From: Solitalea koreensis
Lineage (GTDB): Bacteria; Bacteroidota; Bacteroidia; Sphingobacteriales; Sphingobacteriaceae
DNA: 64,000 bases
Direction of reading: 5' to 3'
Assembly: GCF_900182575.1 (NCBI RefSeq)
Contig: NZ_FXSZ01000005.1
Span: 62,001-126,000 of the forward strand
Below, piece after piece: positions 1 to 8,575 of this stretch. A program made the position numbers and the translations under genes. The stretch's first letter is position 1. The number at the start of each line of letters is the position of its first letter. The notes under the pieces are model-generated. The model searched no databases. It saw nothing but the letters and a program-made list of their open reading frames with translations, and was not told where the DNA came from.

Positions 1-231
1 CGACATGCCAGGGGAGCCATTTATTTGCGTTTCAATAGCAGTAGTAGTGGTCTGTTCTACCGTTTGTGCATCCGCCCCGGTAAAATTCCCGGAGACGTTA
101 ACCGTAGGAGGAGTAATATCAGGATATTGACTCACGGGCAAATTTAGGAGCGCCAACAACCCTACCAATACAATTACGATGGATATTACTATGGCGGTTA
201 CCGGTCGTTTTATAAAGGTATCTGCGATCAT
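1..231 (-). CDS. RND efflux pump inner-membrane subunit, N-terminal part (runs off the window)
   Basis: Seventy-seven codons are visible. The protein opens with MIADTFIKRPVTAIVIS, the short cytoplasmic start and first membrane helix of HAE1/AcrB-type proton-driven drug pumps, followed by the periplasmic motif LPVSQYPDITPP and a segment ending QTVEQTTTTAIETQING, all characteristic of the AcrB porter-domain entry. It starts 17 bp after the adaptor gene stop and is the third gene of a channel-adaptor-pump operon. The rest lies left of the window, so completeness cannot be judged. The family assignment is firm; the substrate is unknown. Confidence 0.93.
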   Translation of the reverse strand, partial: MIADTFIKRPVTAIVISIVIVLVGLLALLNLPVSQYPDITPPTVNVSGNFTGADAQTVEQTTTTAIETQINGSPGMS

Positions 232-248
232 GTTTTTTATGATTGTAA

Positions 249-1397
249 TCAGTATTGCTTATTGCTTTTCTCCTCGTTTTTTTCAGGTTTTATGGTATTA
301 ACAGCACTTCCTTCTCTCAATTTCTGTACTCCCTCGGTAACAATTACATCGCCTTGCTTAAGCCCTTCCATTACAATTGCATTTAAACCTATTCGGGGGC
401 CCAGTTTAATTTTTCGTTGCGTTACCTTGTTTCCTCCTTCTACAAGAAATATAAAATACTCTCCAAGCTGTTCGGTTATGGCTTTAAAGGGTATGATGAT
501 TTGATTTTGAGCATCGTTTAGTATTCGGGCAGTACAGCTCATCCCTGGTATGAGTTGATGCTCTTTATTGGGGAAGAGCAAGCGAAGTTTGATGGTACCC
601 GTTTGAGCATTCACAGCTCGATCAATGAAATCCATCTTTCCCGGGTAGGGGTAAATGTCTTTATCAGAAAAAGAGATGGTGAAAGTTGAGTCAGAGCTGC
701 TGGTTATATTTTTCAGAAGGGAAGTAAATTGATGAATATTGCTTTGATCTACAGTAATATCTACTGCTATAGGATCATCAGATGAGACCGTGTTCAATAA
801 TGTTTGTCCTGCATTAACGGCTGTTCCCAGTTTAACCTGCGAAATGCCAATGGTGCCATTGAAAGGAGCATAAATAGTAGCATACCGTACCCCGGTTTGG
901 ACACTTCTCACGTTTGCCTTTGCTGCTTCCACTTGCTTTTGAGCCGCCTCTAATGCCGCATTGGCATAATCAACTTGTTGCTTTGCAATAGCATTATGTT
1001 TGTCCAGTTCACGATAACGTTCTGCATCCTTTTGGGCTTTTATTAAATTGGTTTCTTGTACTCCCAGATTGGCTACAGCAGCTTGGTAATTGGCTTGGTA
1101 CTGTTGTTGGTCAATGGTATACAGTTTTTGTCCTTTGATAATCTTACTCCCTTCTTTAAAAAATATGCCTGTTACATATCCATTTACTTGTGGTCTAAGT
1201 TCTACCTGGTTTATTGCAACCACCGTAGCCGGATATTCATCATGATATTTAGCATTGCTTGTCTCCACTTGATAAACCGATACTGGCACTGGTGGAGGAG
1301 CAGCTTGTTGATTGTTGTTTTGTTTATTTCCGCAGGAATACAGCAGGCAACATATTTCAGAAAATAATATCAAATGGGATGATTTTTTCATATCCAA
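249..1397 (-). CDS. RND efflux periplasmic adaptor (membrane fusion protein), lipoprotein
   Basis: This 382-residue HlyD/AcrA-type adaptor links the inner-membrane RND pump to the outer-membrane channel. The N-terminus carries a lipoprotein signal with lipobox LLYSC (Cys22), so it is probably lipid-anchored. A split lipoyl-like half (VELRPQVNGYVTGIFFKEG, about 66-84) precedes a helical hairpin (about 100-165), the second lipoyl half (YAPFNGTIG) and beta-barrel and membrane-proximal domains. Length fits the family. The first Met lies 4 bp after the tolC-like stop; Met3 is an alternative start. The gene is certainly co-transcribed with its neighbours. Confidence 0.94.
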   Translation of the reverse strand: MDMKKSSHLILFSEICCLLYSCGNKQNNNQQAAPPPVPVSVYQVETSNAKYHDEYPATVVAINQVELRPQVNGYVTGIFFKEGSKIIKGQKLYTIDQQQYQANYQAAVANLGVQETNLIKAQKDAERYRELDKHNAIAKQQVDYANAALEAAQKQVEAAKANVRSVQTGVRYATIYAPFNGTIGISQVKLGTAVNAGQTLLNTVSSDDPIAVDITVDQSNIHQFTSLLKNITSSSDSTFTISFSDKDIYPYPGKMDFIDRAVNAQTGTIKLRLLFPNKEHQLIPGMSCTARILNDAQNQIIIPFKAITEQLGEYFIFLVEGGNKVTQRKIKLGPRIGLNAIVMEGLKQGDVIVTEGVQKLREGSAVNTIKPEKNEEKSNKQY

Positions 1398-1401
1398 GTC
1401 A

Positions 1402-2748
1402 TTAATACTCCAGAATTCCTAATGCTTTTTCTACATCTGTTTTACTTGCAAGTAATTGATATAAAGAATTATAATAATTGATCTTGGCTGTTCGAAGGTC
1501 GGTTTCAGAAACGATTACTTCTAAATAGGTTTTTACGCCAGCACGGTATTGCAGTTGAACGGTATTGTAAACATCCTGTGCTAATTCAAGATTTTGTTTC
1601 AGAGCCAGAAAGTAATTAAGATTGCCTTTGTAAGCAGCCAGTGCTTGTGAATACTGACTGTTAATGCTGTTTTTCAGGTTGATTATATCCCATTCATTAC
1701 GCTTAATCTGCCATTTGGCTTGTTTGATTTCCTGAGCTCTTTTACCCCCTTGGAAAATGGGTAAATCAAAACTTAAACCAATCAATGTATTTGGAAAGTA
1801 ACGACTATACAGATCTTGGAAACTATCGTTTTGGTAAACAAGATTGTAGTCGGCAAAGAATGATAAAGAGGGAAGGTAAGCCCATTTGTTGTATTTGAGC
1901 TCTGCATTGAGTAAGCGATTTTGATCTTGAAGCTGTTGGTATTCAATCCGCTTCTCGTAATTAACTTTTAGCAGTGTATCAATATAGGCCTCATTTTCCA
2001 TTTGTGTAGTATCGTACGACAAGTTAAGTGGCGCGTTGGCAGAATAGCCCATCAGTTGTTTCAAATAGGTATATTTTGCATCGAGCAGTTCAATGCTGTT
2101 TTTTTTATCTGCTTTGGAATTATTAAGGGCAATTGTGGCGCGTTTGTAGTCTATATTATCGGTGATTCCACTTTTATATTGGTAAAAAGCATCTTTTAAA
2201 CTTTTTTCCAGTCGTGTGATAATCTCACTAAACACTTTGATTTGCTGTTCTGTGAGCAATACATCATAGTAAGCCTTACTGACGTACGCCGCCACATTTA
2301 TTTTACTATTAGTAGTTGATTTTTGAACCAGAGATCTTACATCTTTTGCTGTTCGGGCAGCTAGTAATACATCCCTGTTAAAAATGGTTTGGTCGAGTGA
2401 TAAGTGCAAGGTTCCAAGATTTTGGGTTCCTGTTTTTACTTCAATTTTACCCAAAGCAGGATTGTTGAAATCAGGGAAGATAGCTGTAGGTTGCAATAAG
2501 TAACGTTGTTGAGTATAGTTCACGTTTATTTGAGGGAACCAGTCGGCCAGTTTGCTCTTAATGGTCGTTTCGGCTATTTCTTCATCTATCTGGGCTTGAT
2601 TAACGCTTGGCTCATGTTTAAGAGCGTATTCGATGCAGGCCTTTAAAGTAGCATTGTGCAATACACTATCCTCTTTTTGAAGTGGAAATGCACTGGAATA
2701 AAAAACTTTCAAAAAGCAAAGAAGAATAATCGTTACCCTTTTTTTCAT
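1402..2748 (-). CDS. TolC-family outer-membrane efflux channel
   Basis: This 448-residue outer-membrane factor begins with a signal peptide (MKKRVTIILLCFLKVFYSSAF). Two OEP repeats follow, rich in long helices (for example EQQIKVFSEIITRLEKSL and ALKQNLELAQDVYNTVQLQYRAG) with the C-terminal motif SLYQLLASKTDVEKALG typical of TolC homologues. It is the first gene of the efflux operon (channel, adaptor, pump), all on the minus strand with gaps of 4 and 17 bp. No dedicated regulator gene is visible beside it. The substrate is unknown. Confidence 0.93.
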   Translation of the reverse strand: MKKRVTIILLCFLKVFYSSAFPLQKEDSVLHNATLKACIEYALKHEPSVNQAQIDEEIAETTIKSKLADWFPQINVNYTQQRYLLQPTAIFPDFNNPALGKIEVKTGTQNLGTLHLSLDQTIFNRDVLLAARTAKDVRSLVQKSTTNSKINVAAYVSKAYYDVLLTEQQIKVFSEIITRLEKSLKDAFYQYKSGITDNIDYKRATIALNNSKADKKNSIELLDAKYTYLKQLMGYSANAPLNLSYDTTQMENEAYIDTLLKVNYEKRIEYQQLQDQNRLLNAELKYNKWAYLPSLSFFADYNLVYQNDSFQDLYSRYFPNTLIGLSFDLPIFQGGKRAQEIKQAKWQIKRNEWDIINLKNSINSQYSQALAAYKGNLNYFLALKQNLELAQDVYNTVQLQYRAGVKTYLEVIVSETDLRTAKINYYNSLYQLLASKTDVEKALGILEY

Positions 2749-3094
2749 AGGTGTAAAAAGTGAGATTAGTTCTTAAGATGATGGTTGTGTATTTTTGTAA
2801 ATACTTGTATCGTATTAATTTACGGAAAAATTATGGAAAGATTTTTCGAATAGTCAAGTAAGATTTTTGCTTTAAGCAGGTTGTTCTTCAAAATCCTCAA
2901 ACTGTTGTATATAAAATCAAAAAGTAAATAATTTGAATAGTCAACACCTTCTCTAAGTATCATCTTGATTCACTTTTCAACACTTCTCTAATAACTCCCT
3001 CTTTTCTTTAACTTTGAAGGCTTAGTGTGATTGTAAAAGACTGGAGTTAACCTTCTAACATTCAATCACTCGCTTACTCATTCATTGAAAAGAA
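2749..3094. other. Divergent intergenic region between the efflux operon and dnaE
   Basis: This 346-base AT-rich spacer must hold promoters for both directions. It contains two near-identical copies of TCAACACYTTCTCTAA-like sequence (about 2941-2955 and 2978-2992) and two of GAATAGTCAA (2848-2857 and 2934-2943). A TAnnTTTG element lies before dnaE. No coding potential or structured RNA was recognised. Confidence 0.6.
3009..3016 (+). promoter_or_regulatory. Possible -7 promoter element of dnaE
   Basis: TAACTTTG matches the Bacteroidota -7 consensus TAnnTTTG. A start just downstream would give a leader of about 70 nt. No clear -33 element is seen, so this is tentative. Confidence 0.35.
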
Positions 3095-6000
3095 ATGCCC
3101 GATTTTAGTCACTTACACGTACATACCCAATTTTCACTGCTTGACGGTGCGGCTGATATTTCCAAGCTGTTTAAAAAAGCCTCAGCCGATGGCATGAAAG
3201 CCCTTGCGATTACCGACCATGGTAACATGTTTGGTGTGTTCAAGTTCGTGGCCGAAGCTGCAAAGCATAACGTTAAGCCAATTGTGGGCTGTGAGTTTTA
3301 TGTGGTGAACGATCGCCATGAAAAAAAGTTTACCAAGGAGAAAAAAGACAAGCGTTATCATCAGCTTTTTCTGGCAAAAAATGCAAACGGCTACAAAAAT
3401 CTTGTAAAACTATGTTCGTATGGTTTTATGGAGGGCTTGTACAGTAAATGGCCGCGTATCGATAAGGAGCTGATCTTAAAATATCACGAAGACTTAATTG
3501 CGACCACCTGCTGTATAGGAGCTTCGGTTCCGCAAGCTATTTTGAATCTTGGCGAAGAAGAAGCAGAGAAAGAATTCAAATGGTGGCTGGATGTTTTTGG
3601 GGAAGATTATTACATCGAATTACAACGACATAATCTGCCTGAACAGGAGAAAGTGAATGAAGTATTGCTTCGCTTTGCTAAAAAATACAACGTAAAAGTT
3701 ATCGCTTCGAATGATTCACATTACGTTGATCAGGAAGATTCGAATGCACACGATATTTTACTTTGTATCAATACGGGTGATATTCAGGCTACTCCAATTG
3801 CTACCGATGAAGAAGGCGGTAAGGGCTATCGTTTCGGCTTTCCGAATGATCAGTTCTATTTCAAAACACAGGCGGAAATGAACCACCTGTTCCGTGATCT
3901 TCCTGAAGCAATCGATAATACCAATGATATTGTTGATAAGATAGATCACTTGAAGTTAAAGCAAGATATCTTACTTCCGAACTTCCCGATTCCACCGGGT
4001 TTCCTTGACCAAATGCAATACCTGGAACACATCACTTGGGAAGGAGCAAAAGAACGCTATGGCGATACGCTGGATGACGATAAGAAAGAGAGGATCAATT
4101 TTGAATTGCACACCATCCGCACAATGGGTTTTGCGGGTTACTTCCTTATCGTTTCCGATTTTATAAAGGCCGGGCGCGATATGGGTGTATTCATTGGTCC
4201 GGGTCGTGGTTCGGCGGCAGGTTCGGCAGTAGCTTATTGTACCGGTATTACCAATATCGACCCGATTAAGTACAACCTCCTTTTTGAGCGTTTCCTGAAT
4301 CCAGATCGTAAGTCAATGCCCGATATTGATACGGACTTCGACGATGAAGGCCGTCAACGAGTAATTGATTACGTAGTAGATAAATACGGTAAAAATCAGG
4401 TAGCGCAAATCATTACCTATGGTTCGATGGCTGCCAAAATGAGTATCAAGGACGTGGCTCGGGCGCTGGATTTGCCATTGCCGGATTCAAACGCCATGGC
4501 TAAACTGGTACCTGATAAACCGGGTATCTCGCTCGATCGGGTGATGAATGCCCCGATTGATGGCGATAAGTCATTGAAAGATAAAGAAGGACTTGGTCCT
4601 GAGGATATTGAGAATGTACGACAACTTCGGGTAATACGGGAGGGTAAAGATTTACGCGCCGCTGTTTTAAAAGAAGCCCTTATTCTTGAAGGTTCAATTC
4701 GTGGAACAGGTATTCATGCGGCTGGTATTATTATCGCCCCTGAAGATTTAACCAATATTGTTCCGGTTGCGGTAGCCAAAGATTCTGATCTGTTGGTAAC
4801 CCAATATGAAGGAAAAGTAATTGAAGATGCAGGCGTAATTAAGATGGATTTTTTGGGTTTAAAGACCCTAACCATCATTCGCGATGCGCTGAAAATGATC
4901 AAGGAAAATCATGGGGTCGAAATCGATATCGATTATATTCCATTAGATGATCAAAAGGCATTTGAACTGTATCAAAAAGGTGAAACAAACGGTACGTTCC
5001 AGTTTGAGAGTCCGGGCATGCAGAAGTACTTGAAAGATCTGGTGCCTGATAAATTCGAAGATTTGATCGCCATGAACGCCCTGTATCGTCCGGGGCCTAT
5101 TGAGTATATCCCTGAGTTTATCGATCGTAAACATGGCCGTAAGGAGGTAGAGTATGACCTTGCCGACATGGAAGAATACCTGAATGATACCTATGGTATT
5201 ACCGTGTACCAGGAGCAGGTAATGCTTTTGTCACAAAAACTGGCAGGATTTACCAAAGGTGATGCCGACGTTTTGCGTAAGGCCATGGGTAAAAAGGATA
5301 GGAAAACACTGGATAAACTTAAGCCTCAATTTATTGAAAATGCGAAACTGAAAGGTCACGATGCCAAAGTACTGGAAAAAGTATGGACCGACTGGGAAGC
5401 ATTCGCCTCTTACGCTTTTAATAAATCGCATTCTACCTGTTATGCCTTTGTAGCTTACCAAACGGCTTACCTCAAGTCGCATTATCCGGCTGAATACATG
5501 GCTTCGGTATTAACGCACACTAAAGGGCAAATCGATAAAATTACGTTCTTTATGGAAGAGTGTAAACGTATCGGAGTGCCGGTGCTTGGTCCTGATGTGA
5601 ATGAAAGCAGCTTGCACTTTACGGCAAATAAAAAAGGCCAAATCCGTTTCGGACTTTCGGGTGTGAAGGGGTTGGGAGAAGCTGCAATTGAAAGTTTGGT
5701 TACTGAACGAAAAGAGAATGGTCCGTATACCACAATTTATGATTTTGCCAAACGCGTAAATCTGCGTGCGGTAAACAAAAAATCATGGGAAAATTTGGTG
5801 TATTCAGGTGCCTTTGATTGTTTTGAAGAATATCATCGTGCGCAATATTTCGGATTGAATATAAGTGACCGTTTAAACGGTATTGAGCGTTTGGTTAAAT
5901 ACGGTAACGATTTTTCTGCTAATAGTAATAGTGCTCAAAATTCATTGTTTGGCGGTACCGTTGACGCCCACATTGCTGAGCCGCCCATGCCTGATTCGGA

Positions 6001-6646
6001 AGAGTGGACATTGCTGCAGAAGTTAAGTTTTGAGAAAGATGTGGTAGGAATGTACATTTCCGGTCACCCGCTTGATGACTACAAATTGGAAATCAATAAT
6101 TTCTGCAATGCTCAAATTACTGAATTGGCAACCCCAAAACCGGGTACTTTGGTAGTGGCTGGTATTATCACTGCAGCAGAAGAACGTTTAACCAAAAATG
6201 GAAAACCTTTTGGTGGATTTACCTTCGAAGATTATTCGGGCAGCCATCGTATGTTAATGTTCTCGGAAGATTACTTGAAGAACAAGCATTTCTTTCAAAC
6301 GGGCTTACTGGTGTTTGTTCGGGGATCATTTAAACCTCGCTTTGGACAGGCTGATAACCTCGAGTTTAAAGTGGAGAGTATTCAGTTGCTTTCAGAAATA
6401 CGTGAGAAAATGGCGAAGAATGTCACATTGTCATTCCCTTTAACTGAACTCACGTTGGAATTTATCGATAACCTGGAAGGTCTTTGTAAAAAACATCCGG
6501 GAAACTGTAAGCTAAAGCTTAATGTGATTGATACAATTGAACGTATCATCGTTGAGCTTCCATCAAAATCTGTTAAAATTGATCCCAATAATGAGTTTTT
6601 AAATTCAATAGATCAGTTTAAGAATGTGAATTTTAGTTTGAATTAA
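3095..6646 (+). CDS. dnaE: DNA polymerase III alpha subunit
   Basis: This 1183-residue replicative polymerase synthesises both strands at the fork. The N-terminal PHP domain starts at once (FSHLHVHTQFSLLDG, about residues 4-18). The polymerase active site is seen as PDIDTDFDDEGR (about 408-419, catalytic Asp pair) and KMDFLGLKTL (about 582-591, third Asp). Helix-hairpin-helix and OB-fold regions follow (TLVVAGIITAAEE, about 1021). QNSLFGG at 948-954 looks like the internal beta-clamp-binding motif. Length is normal for DnaE1. The ATG at 3095 is the only sensible start, directly before the PHP motif. Confidence 0.98.
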   Translation: MPDFSHLHVHTQFSLLDGAADISKLFKKASADGMKALAITDHGNMFGVFKFVAEAAKHNVKPIVGCEFYVVNDRHEKKFTKEKKDKRYHQLFLAKNANGYKNLVKLCSYGFMEGLYSKWPRIDKELILKYHEDLIATTCCIGASVPQAILNLGEEEAEKEFKWWLDVFGEDYYIELQRHNLPEQEKVNEVLLRFAKKYNVKVIASNDSHYVDQEDSNAHDILLCINTGDIQATPIATDEEGGKGYRFGFPNDQFYFKTQAEMNHLFRDLPEAIDNTNDIVDKIDHLKLKQDILLPNFPIPPGFLDQMQYLEHITWEGAKERYGDTLDDDKKERINFELHTIRTMGFAGYFLIVSDFIKAGRDMGVFIGPGRGSAAGSAVAYCTGITNIDPIKYNLLFERFLNPDRKSMPDIDTDFDDEGRQRVIDYVVDKYGKNQVAQIITYGSMAAKMSIKDVARALDLPLPDSNAMAKLVPDKPGISLDRVMNAPIDGDKSLKDKEGLGPEDIENVRQLRVIREGKDLRAAVLKEALILEGSIRGTGIHAAGIIIAPEDLTNIVPVAVAKDSDLLVTQYEGKVIEDAGVIKMDFLGLKTLTIIRDALKMIKENHGVEIDIDYIPLDDQKAFELYQKGETNGTFQFESPGMQKYLKDLVPDKFEDLIAMNALYRPGPIEYIPEFIDRKHGRKEVEYDLADMEEYLNDTYGITVYQEQVMLLSQKLAGFTKGDADVLRKAMGKKDRKTLDKLKPQFIENAKLKGHDAKVLEKVWTDWEAFASYAFNKSHSTCYAFVAYQTAYLKSHYPAEYMASVLTHTKGQIDKITFFMEECKRIGVPVLGPDVNESSLHFTANKKGQIRFGLSGVKGLGEAAIESLVTERKENGPYTTIYDFAKRVNLRAVNKKSWENLVYSGAFDCFEEYHRAQYFGLNISDRLNGIERLVKYGNDFSANSNSAQNSLFGGTVDAHIAEPPMPDSEEWTLLQKLSFEKDVVGMYISGHPLDDYKLEINNFCNAQITELATPKPGTLVVAGIITAAEERLTKNGKPFGGFTFEDYSGSHRMLMFSEDYLKNKHFFQTGLLVFVRGSFKPRFGQADNLEFKVESIQLLSEIREKMAKNVTLSFPLTELTLEFIDNLEGLCKKHPGNCKLKLNVIDTIERIIVELPSKSVKIDPNNEFLNSIDQFKNVNFSLN

Positions 6647-6751
6647 AGTTAAAGAAGGAGAGAGTTTCCTGTCTTATTCTCTCATTCGATAACTCGTTTT
6701 CTGCCTTCTTGACATTTAAAAAGGCTTGGAACAATTATTGACAAACTCTGT

Positions 6752-6759
6752 TATATTTG
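6752..6759 (+). promoter_or_regulatory. -7 promoter element of trxA
   Basis: TATATTTG followed by C matches TAnnTTTG. A TTG at 6726-6728 stands 23 bp upstream as a possible -33 element. The implied transcript start (about 6764-6766) rules out the ATG-like codon at 6726 and supports translation from 6777. Confidence 0.6.
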
Positions 6760-6776
6760 CACGTAAAAAAAATATT

Positions 6777-7097
6777 ATGGCTTTAGTAATTACTGACGCA
6801 AACTTCGAAGAAGTTGTATTGAAATCAGATAAACCTGTTTTAGTTGATTTTTGGGCTGAATGGTGTGGTCCTTGCCGTATGGTAGGTCCTGTTGTTGAAG
6901 AACTAGCAAGAGAATATGATGGCAAAGCTGTTATTGGCAAAGTTGATGTTGACAGCAATCCTGAAGTATCAATGAAATTTGGTATTCGTAACATTCCTGC
7001 TTTGTTATTCTTCAAAAATGGTGAAATTGTGGACAAGCAAATTGGTGCAGCTCCAAAATCAGTTTTAGCAAATAAGCTAGAAGCTCAAATGGCCTAA
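6777..7097 (+). CDS. trxA: Thioredoxin
   Basis: This 106-residue thioredoxin reduces disulfides in cytoplasmic proteins using thioredoxin reductase. It has the active site WCGPC (Cys30 and Cys33), the buried Asp24 in VLVDFWA, and the cis-proline loop NIPAL (Pro74). Length matches the single-domain family. I chose ATG 6777 because the longer open frame from 6726 would start within or upstream of the promoter and adds residues not found in thioredoxins. It stands alone between dnaE and its own terminator. Confidence 0.96.
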   Translation: MALVITDANFEEVVLKSDKPVLVDFWAEWCGPCRMVGPVVEELAREYDGKAVIGKVDVDSNPEVSMKFGIRNIPALLFFKNGEIVDKQIGAAPKSVLANKLEAQMA

Positions 7098-7133
7098 GCG
7101 GTTATTAAATATTTCCGGTTAGTCCGGATTTTG

Positions 7134-7167
7134 AAAAGGTTAAAAATCTTCGGGTTTTTAACCTTTT
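7134..7167 (+). terminator. Intrinsic terminator after trxA
   Basis: A perfect 13-bp stem (AAAAGGTTAAAAA with TTTTTAACCTTTT) closes an 8-nt loop containing TTCGGG and ends in a T-run, 36 bp after the trxA stop. Confidence 0.85.
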
Positions 7168-7229
7168 TGTTTATAAATTAAAATCCTGATCGTTTAAATT
7201 TGTTAAACGCCGCTAATCTTAGATTTTAA

Positions 7230-8132
7230 ATGCTAGAAAATAACGAAGAACTCCATCAACTCTCCCTGGATTTATTGGCCAATCAGGTGGTGGAAGGATT
7301 TATCACCGGTTTACATAAAAGCCCGTTTCATGGTTTTTCGGTGGAGTTTGCCGAACACCGATTATACAATACAGGTGAATCGGTAAAAAATATCGATTGG
7401 AAATTGTATGGGCGTACTGATAAATTGTTTACCAAGCGTTATGAAGAAGAAACAAATCTTCGATGTCAATTAGTGATAGATACTTCTTCATCCATGTACT
7501 ATCCGGATGAAAAGAATAATAAGTTGCGGTTTTCAGTGTATGCAGCAGCGTCCTTAATTAACCTGCTTAAACGGCAGCGCGATGCTTTTGGAGTCAGTGC
7601 ATTTTCAGATAAAGTTGAGCTGAATACACAAGCTAAATCAACTACAGCACACCAGCGCTTTTTGTATTTTGAATTGGATCGGCTGTTACTTAATAAACCC
7701 AAACAGAAAACAAGTTCAATTGCCGACTCTTTACACGAAATCGCTGAAAATATTCATAAACGTTCTATGGTGGTGATTTTTAGTGATATGCTGGAAAGCT
7801 CGCAGAACTATGAAGAAGTGTTTTCGGCATTACAGCATTTAAAACACAATAAGCATGAGGTGATTTTGTTCAATGTTACCGACAAACGTCACGAGCAAGA
7901 GTTCCGTTTTAATAATCGTCCTTATTTATTTGTGGATATTGAATCAGGAGAGGAAGTAAAAGTACATCCGAATGAGGTGAGAGAAACGTATTTGCAATCG
8001 ATGGCCACTTTCATGCACGATCTCATCTTAAAATGCGGTCAGTATAATATTGATTTTATTGATGCTGATATCAATGCAGGTTTTTATCCGATATTAAAAG
8101 CGTATTTAGTGAAGCGTAATAAAATGGGATAA
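7230..8132 (+). CDS. DUF58 protein with von Willebrand A-type fold
   Basis: This 300-residue protein matches the DUF58 family. The N-terminal hallmark is GFSVEFAEHRLYNTGESVKNIDWKLYGRTDKLFTKRYEEE, here split as residues about 35-74, followed by a vWA-like beta strand with the metal-site motif D84-x-S86-x-S88 (DTSSSM). DUF58 proteins usually work with MoxR AAA+ ATPases, but no moxR gene lies beside this one. There is no signal peptide or membrane helix, so it is probably cytoplasmic. The gene is separated from trxA by a terminator and its own stop codon lies in the next terminator. Function is inferred only at family level. Confidence 0.9.
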   Translation: MLENNEELHQLSLDLLANQVVEGFITGLHKSPFHGFSVEFAEHRLYNTGESVKNIDWKLYGRTDKLFTKRYEEETNLRCQLVIDTSSSMYYPDEKNNKLRFSVYAAASLINLLKRQRDAFGVSAFSDKVELNTQAKSTTAHQRFLYFELDRLLLNKPKQKTSSIADSLHEIAENIHKRSMVVIFSDMLESSQNYEEVFSALQHLKHNKHEVILFNVTDKRHEQEFRFNNRPYLFVDIESGEEVKVHPNEVRETYLQSMATFMHDLILKCGQYNIDFIDADINAGFYPILKAYLVKRNKMG

Positions 8133-8171
8133 ACCAAAAAAGAAACCGTATAGAGGTTTCTTTTTTGGTTT
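8131..8171. terminator. Bidirectional terminator between the DUF58 gene and the small secreted-protein gene
   Basis: A perfect 17-bp stem (AAACCAAAAAAGAAACC, loop GTATAGA, complement) carries T-rich arms on both strands. It begins within the stop codon of the plus-strand gene and lies 21 bp after the stop of the minus-strand gene. Confidence 0.9.
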
Positions 8172-8192
8172 ATCTCTTCTCTTTTTAGTGAC

Positions 8193-8480
8193 TTAGTTGG
8201 CTTTTTTGCTTGGAGTTGCTGGTTTTGTTTCAGCTTTTTTAGGGTCAGCTTTAGCAGTAGTGGTTTTAGTGTCAGCTTTAGCTGTAGTTGTTTTAACTTC
8301 AGTTTTACCGGCAGGTTTTGCCGTCATAGCAGTACTAGCTTTAGCCGCTTCTTTTTTATCAGGAACAGGTGCAGCGGTAGTTTTTGTTTCCGTAGCTTTT
8401 ACTTCTTTTTTTGGAGCGCTTTGAGCAAATACACTTACTGAAAATGCTACTAAAGCAGCAACTGAGAATACTTTTTTCAT
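8193..8480 (-). CDS. Small secreted Lys/Ala/Thr-rich low-complexity protein
   Basis: This 95-residue protein has a clear signal peptide (cleavage expected after VSVFAQ, about residue 20). The mature part is almost entirely Lys, Ala, Thr, Pro and Glu, with a short internal repeat TTTAKAD seen twice. No hydrophobic core is present after the signal, so the mature protein should be disordered and basic. The layout recalls the enterobacterial acid-shock protein Asr, but that is similarity of composition, not shown homology. It is monocistronic with its own terminator. Function is unknown. Confidence 0.75.
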   Translation of the reverse strand: MKKVFSVAALVAFSVSVFAQSAPKKEVKATETKTTAAPVPDKKEAAKASTAMTAKPAGKTEVKTTTAKADTKTTTAKADPKKAETKPATPSKKAN

Positions 8481-8575
8481 GATTTCTTTAATTTTTAGGA
8501 TTAATAAATTGGAAATGTTTCAAATACTAAACTTCCAATCTTTATATGAAGAAAAGATGAAGAAAGAGAAATACT

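Noticed and set aside
2760..2830. TetR-type operator upstream of the efflux operon
   Set aside because: GTAAATAC and GTATTaatTTAC are only imperfectly inverted and no TetR gene is present.
8197..8424. Plus-strand 75-codon hydrophobic open frame
   Set aside because: It is a mirror of the Lys/Ala/Thr repeats of the real minus-strand gene, created by low-complexity sequence.
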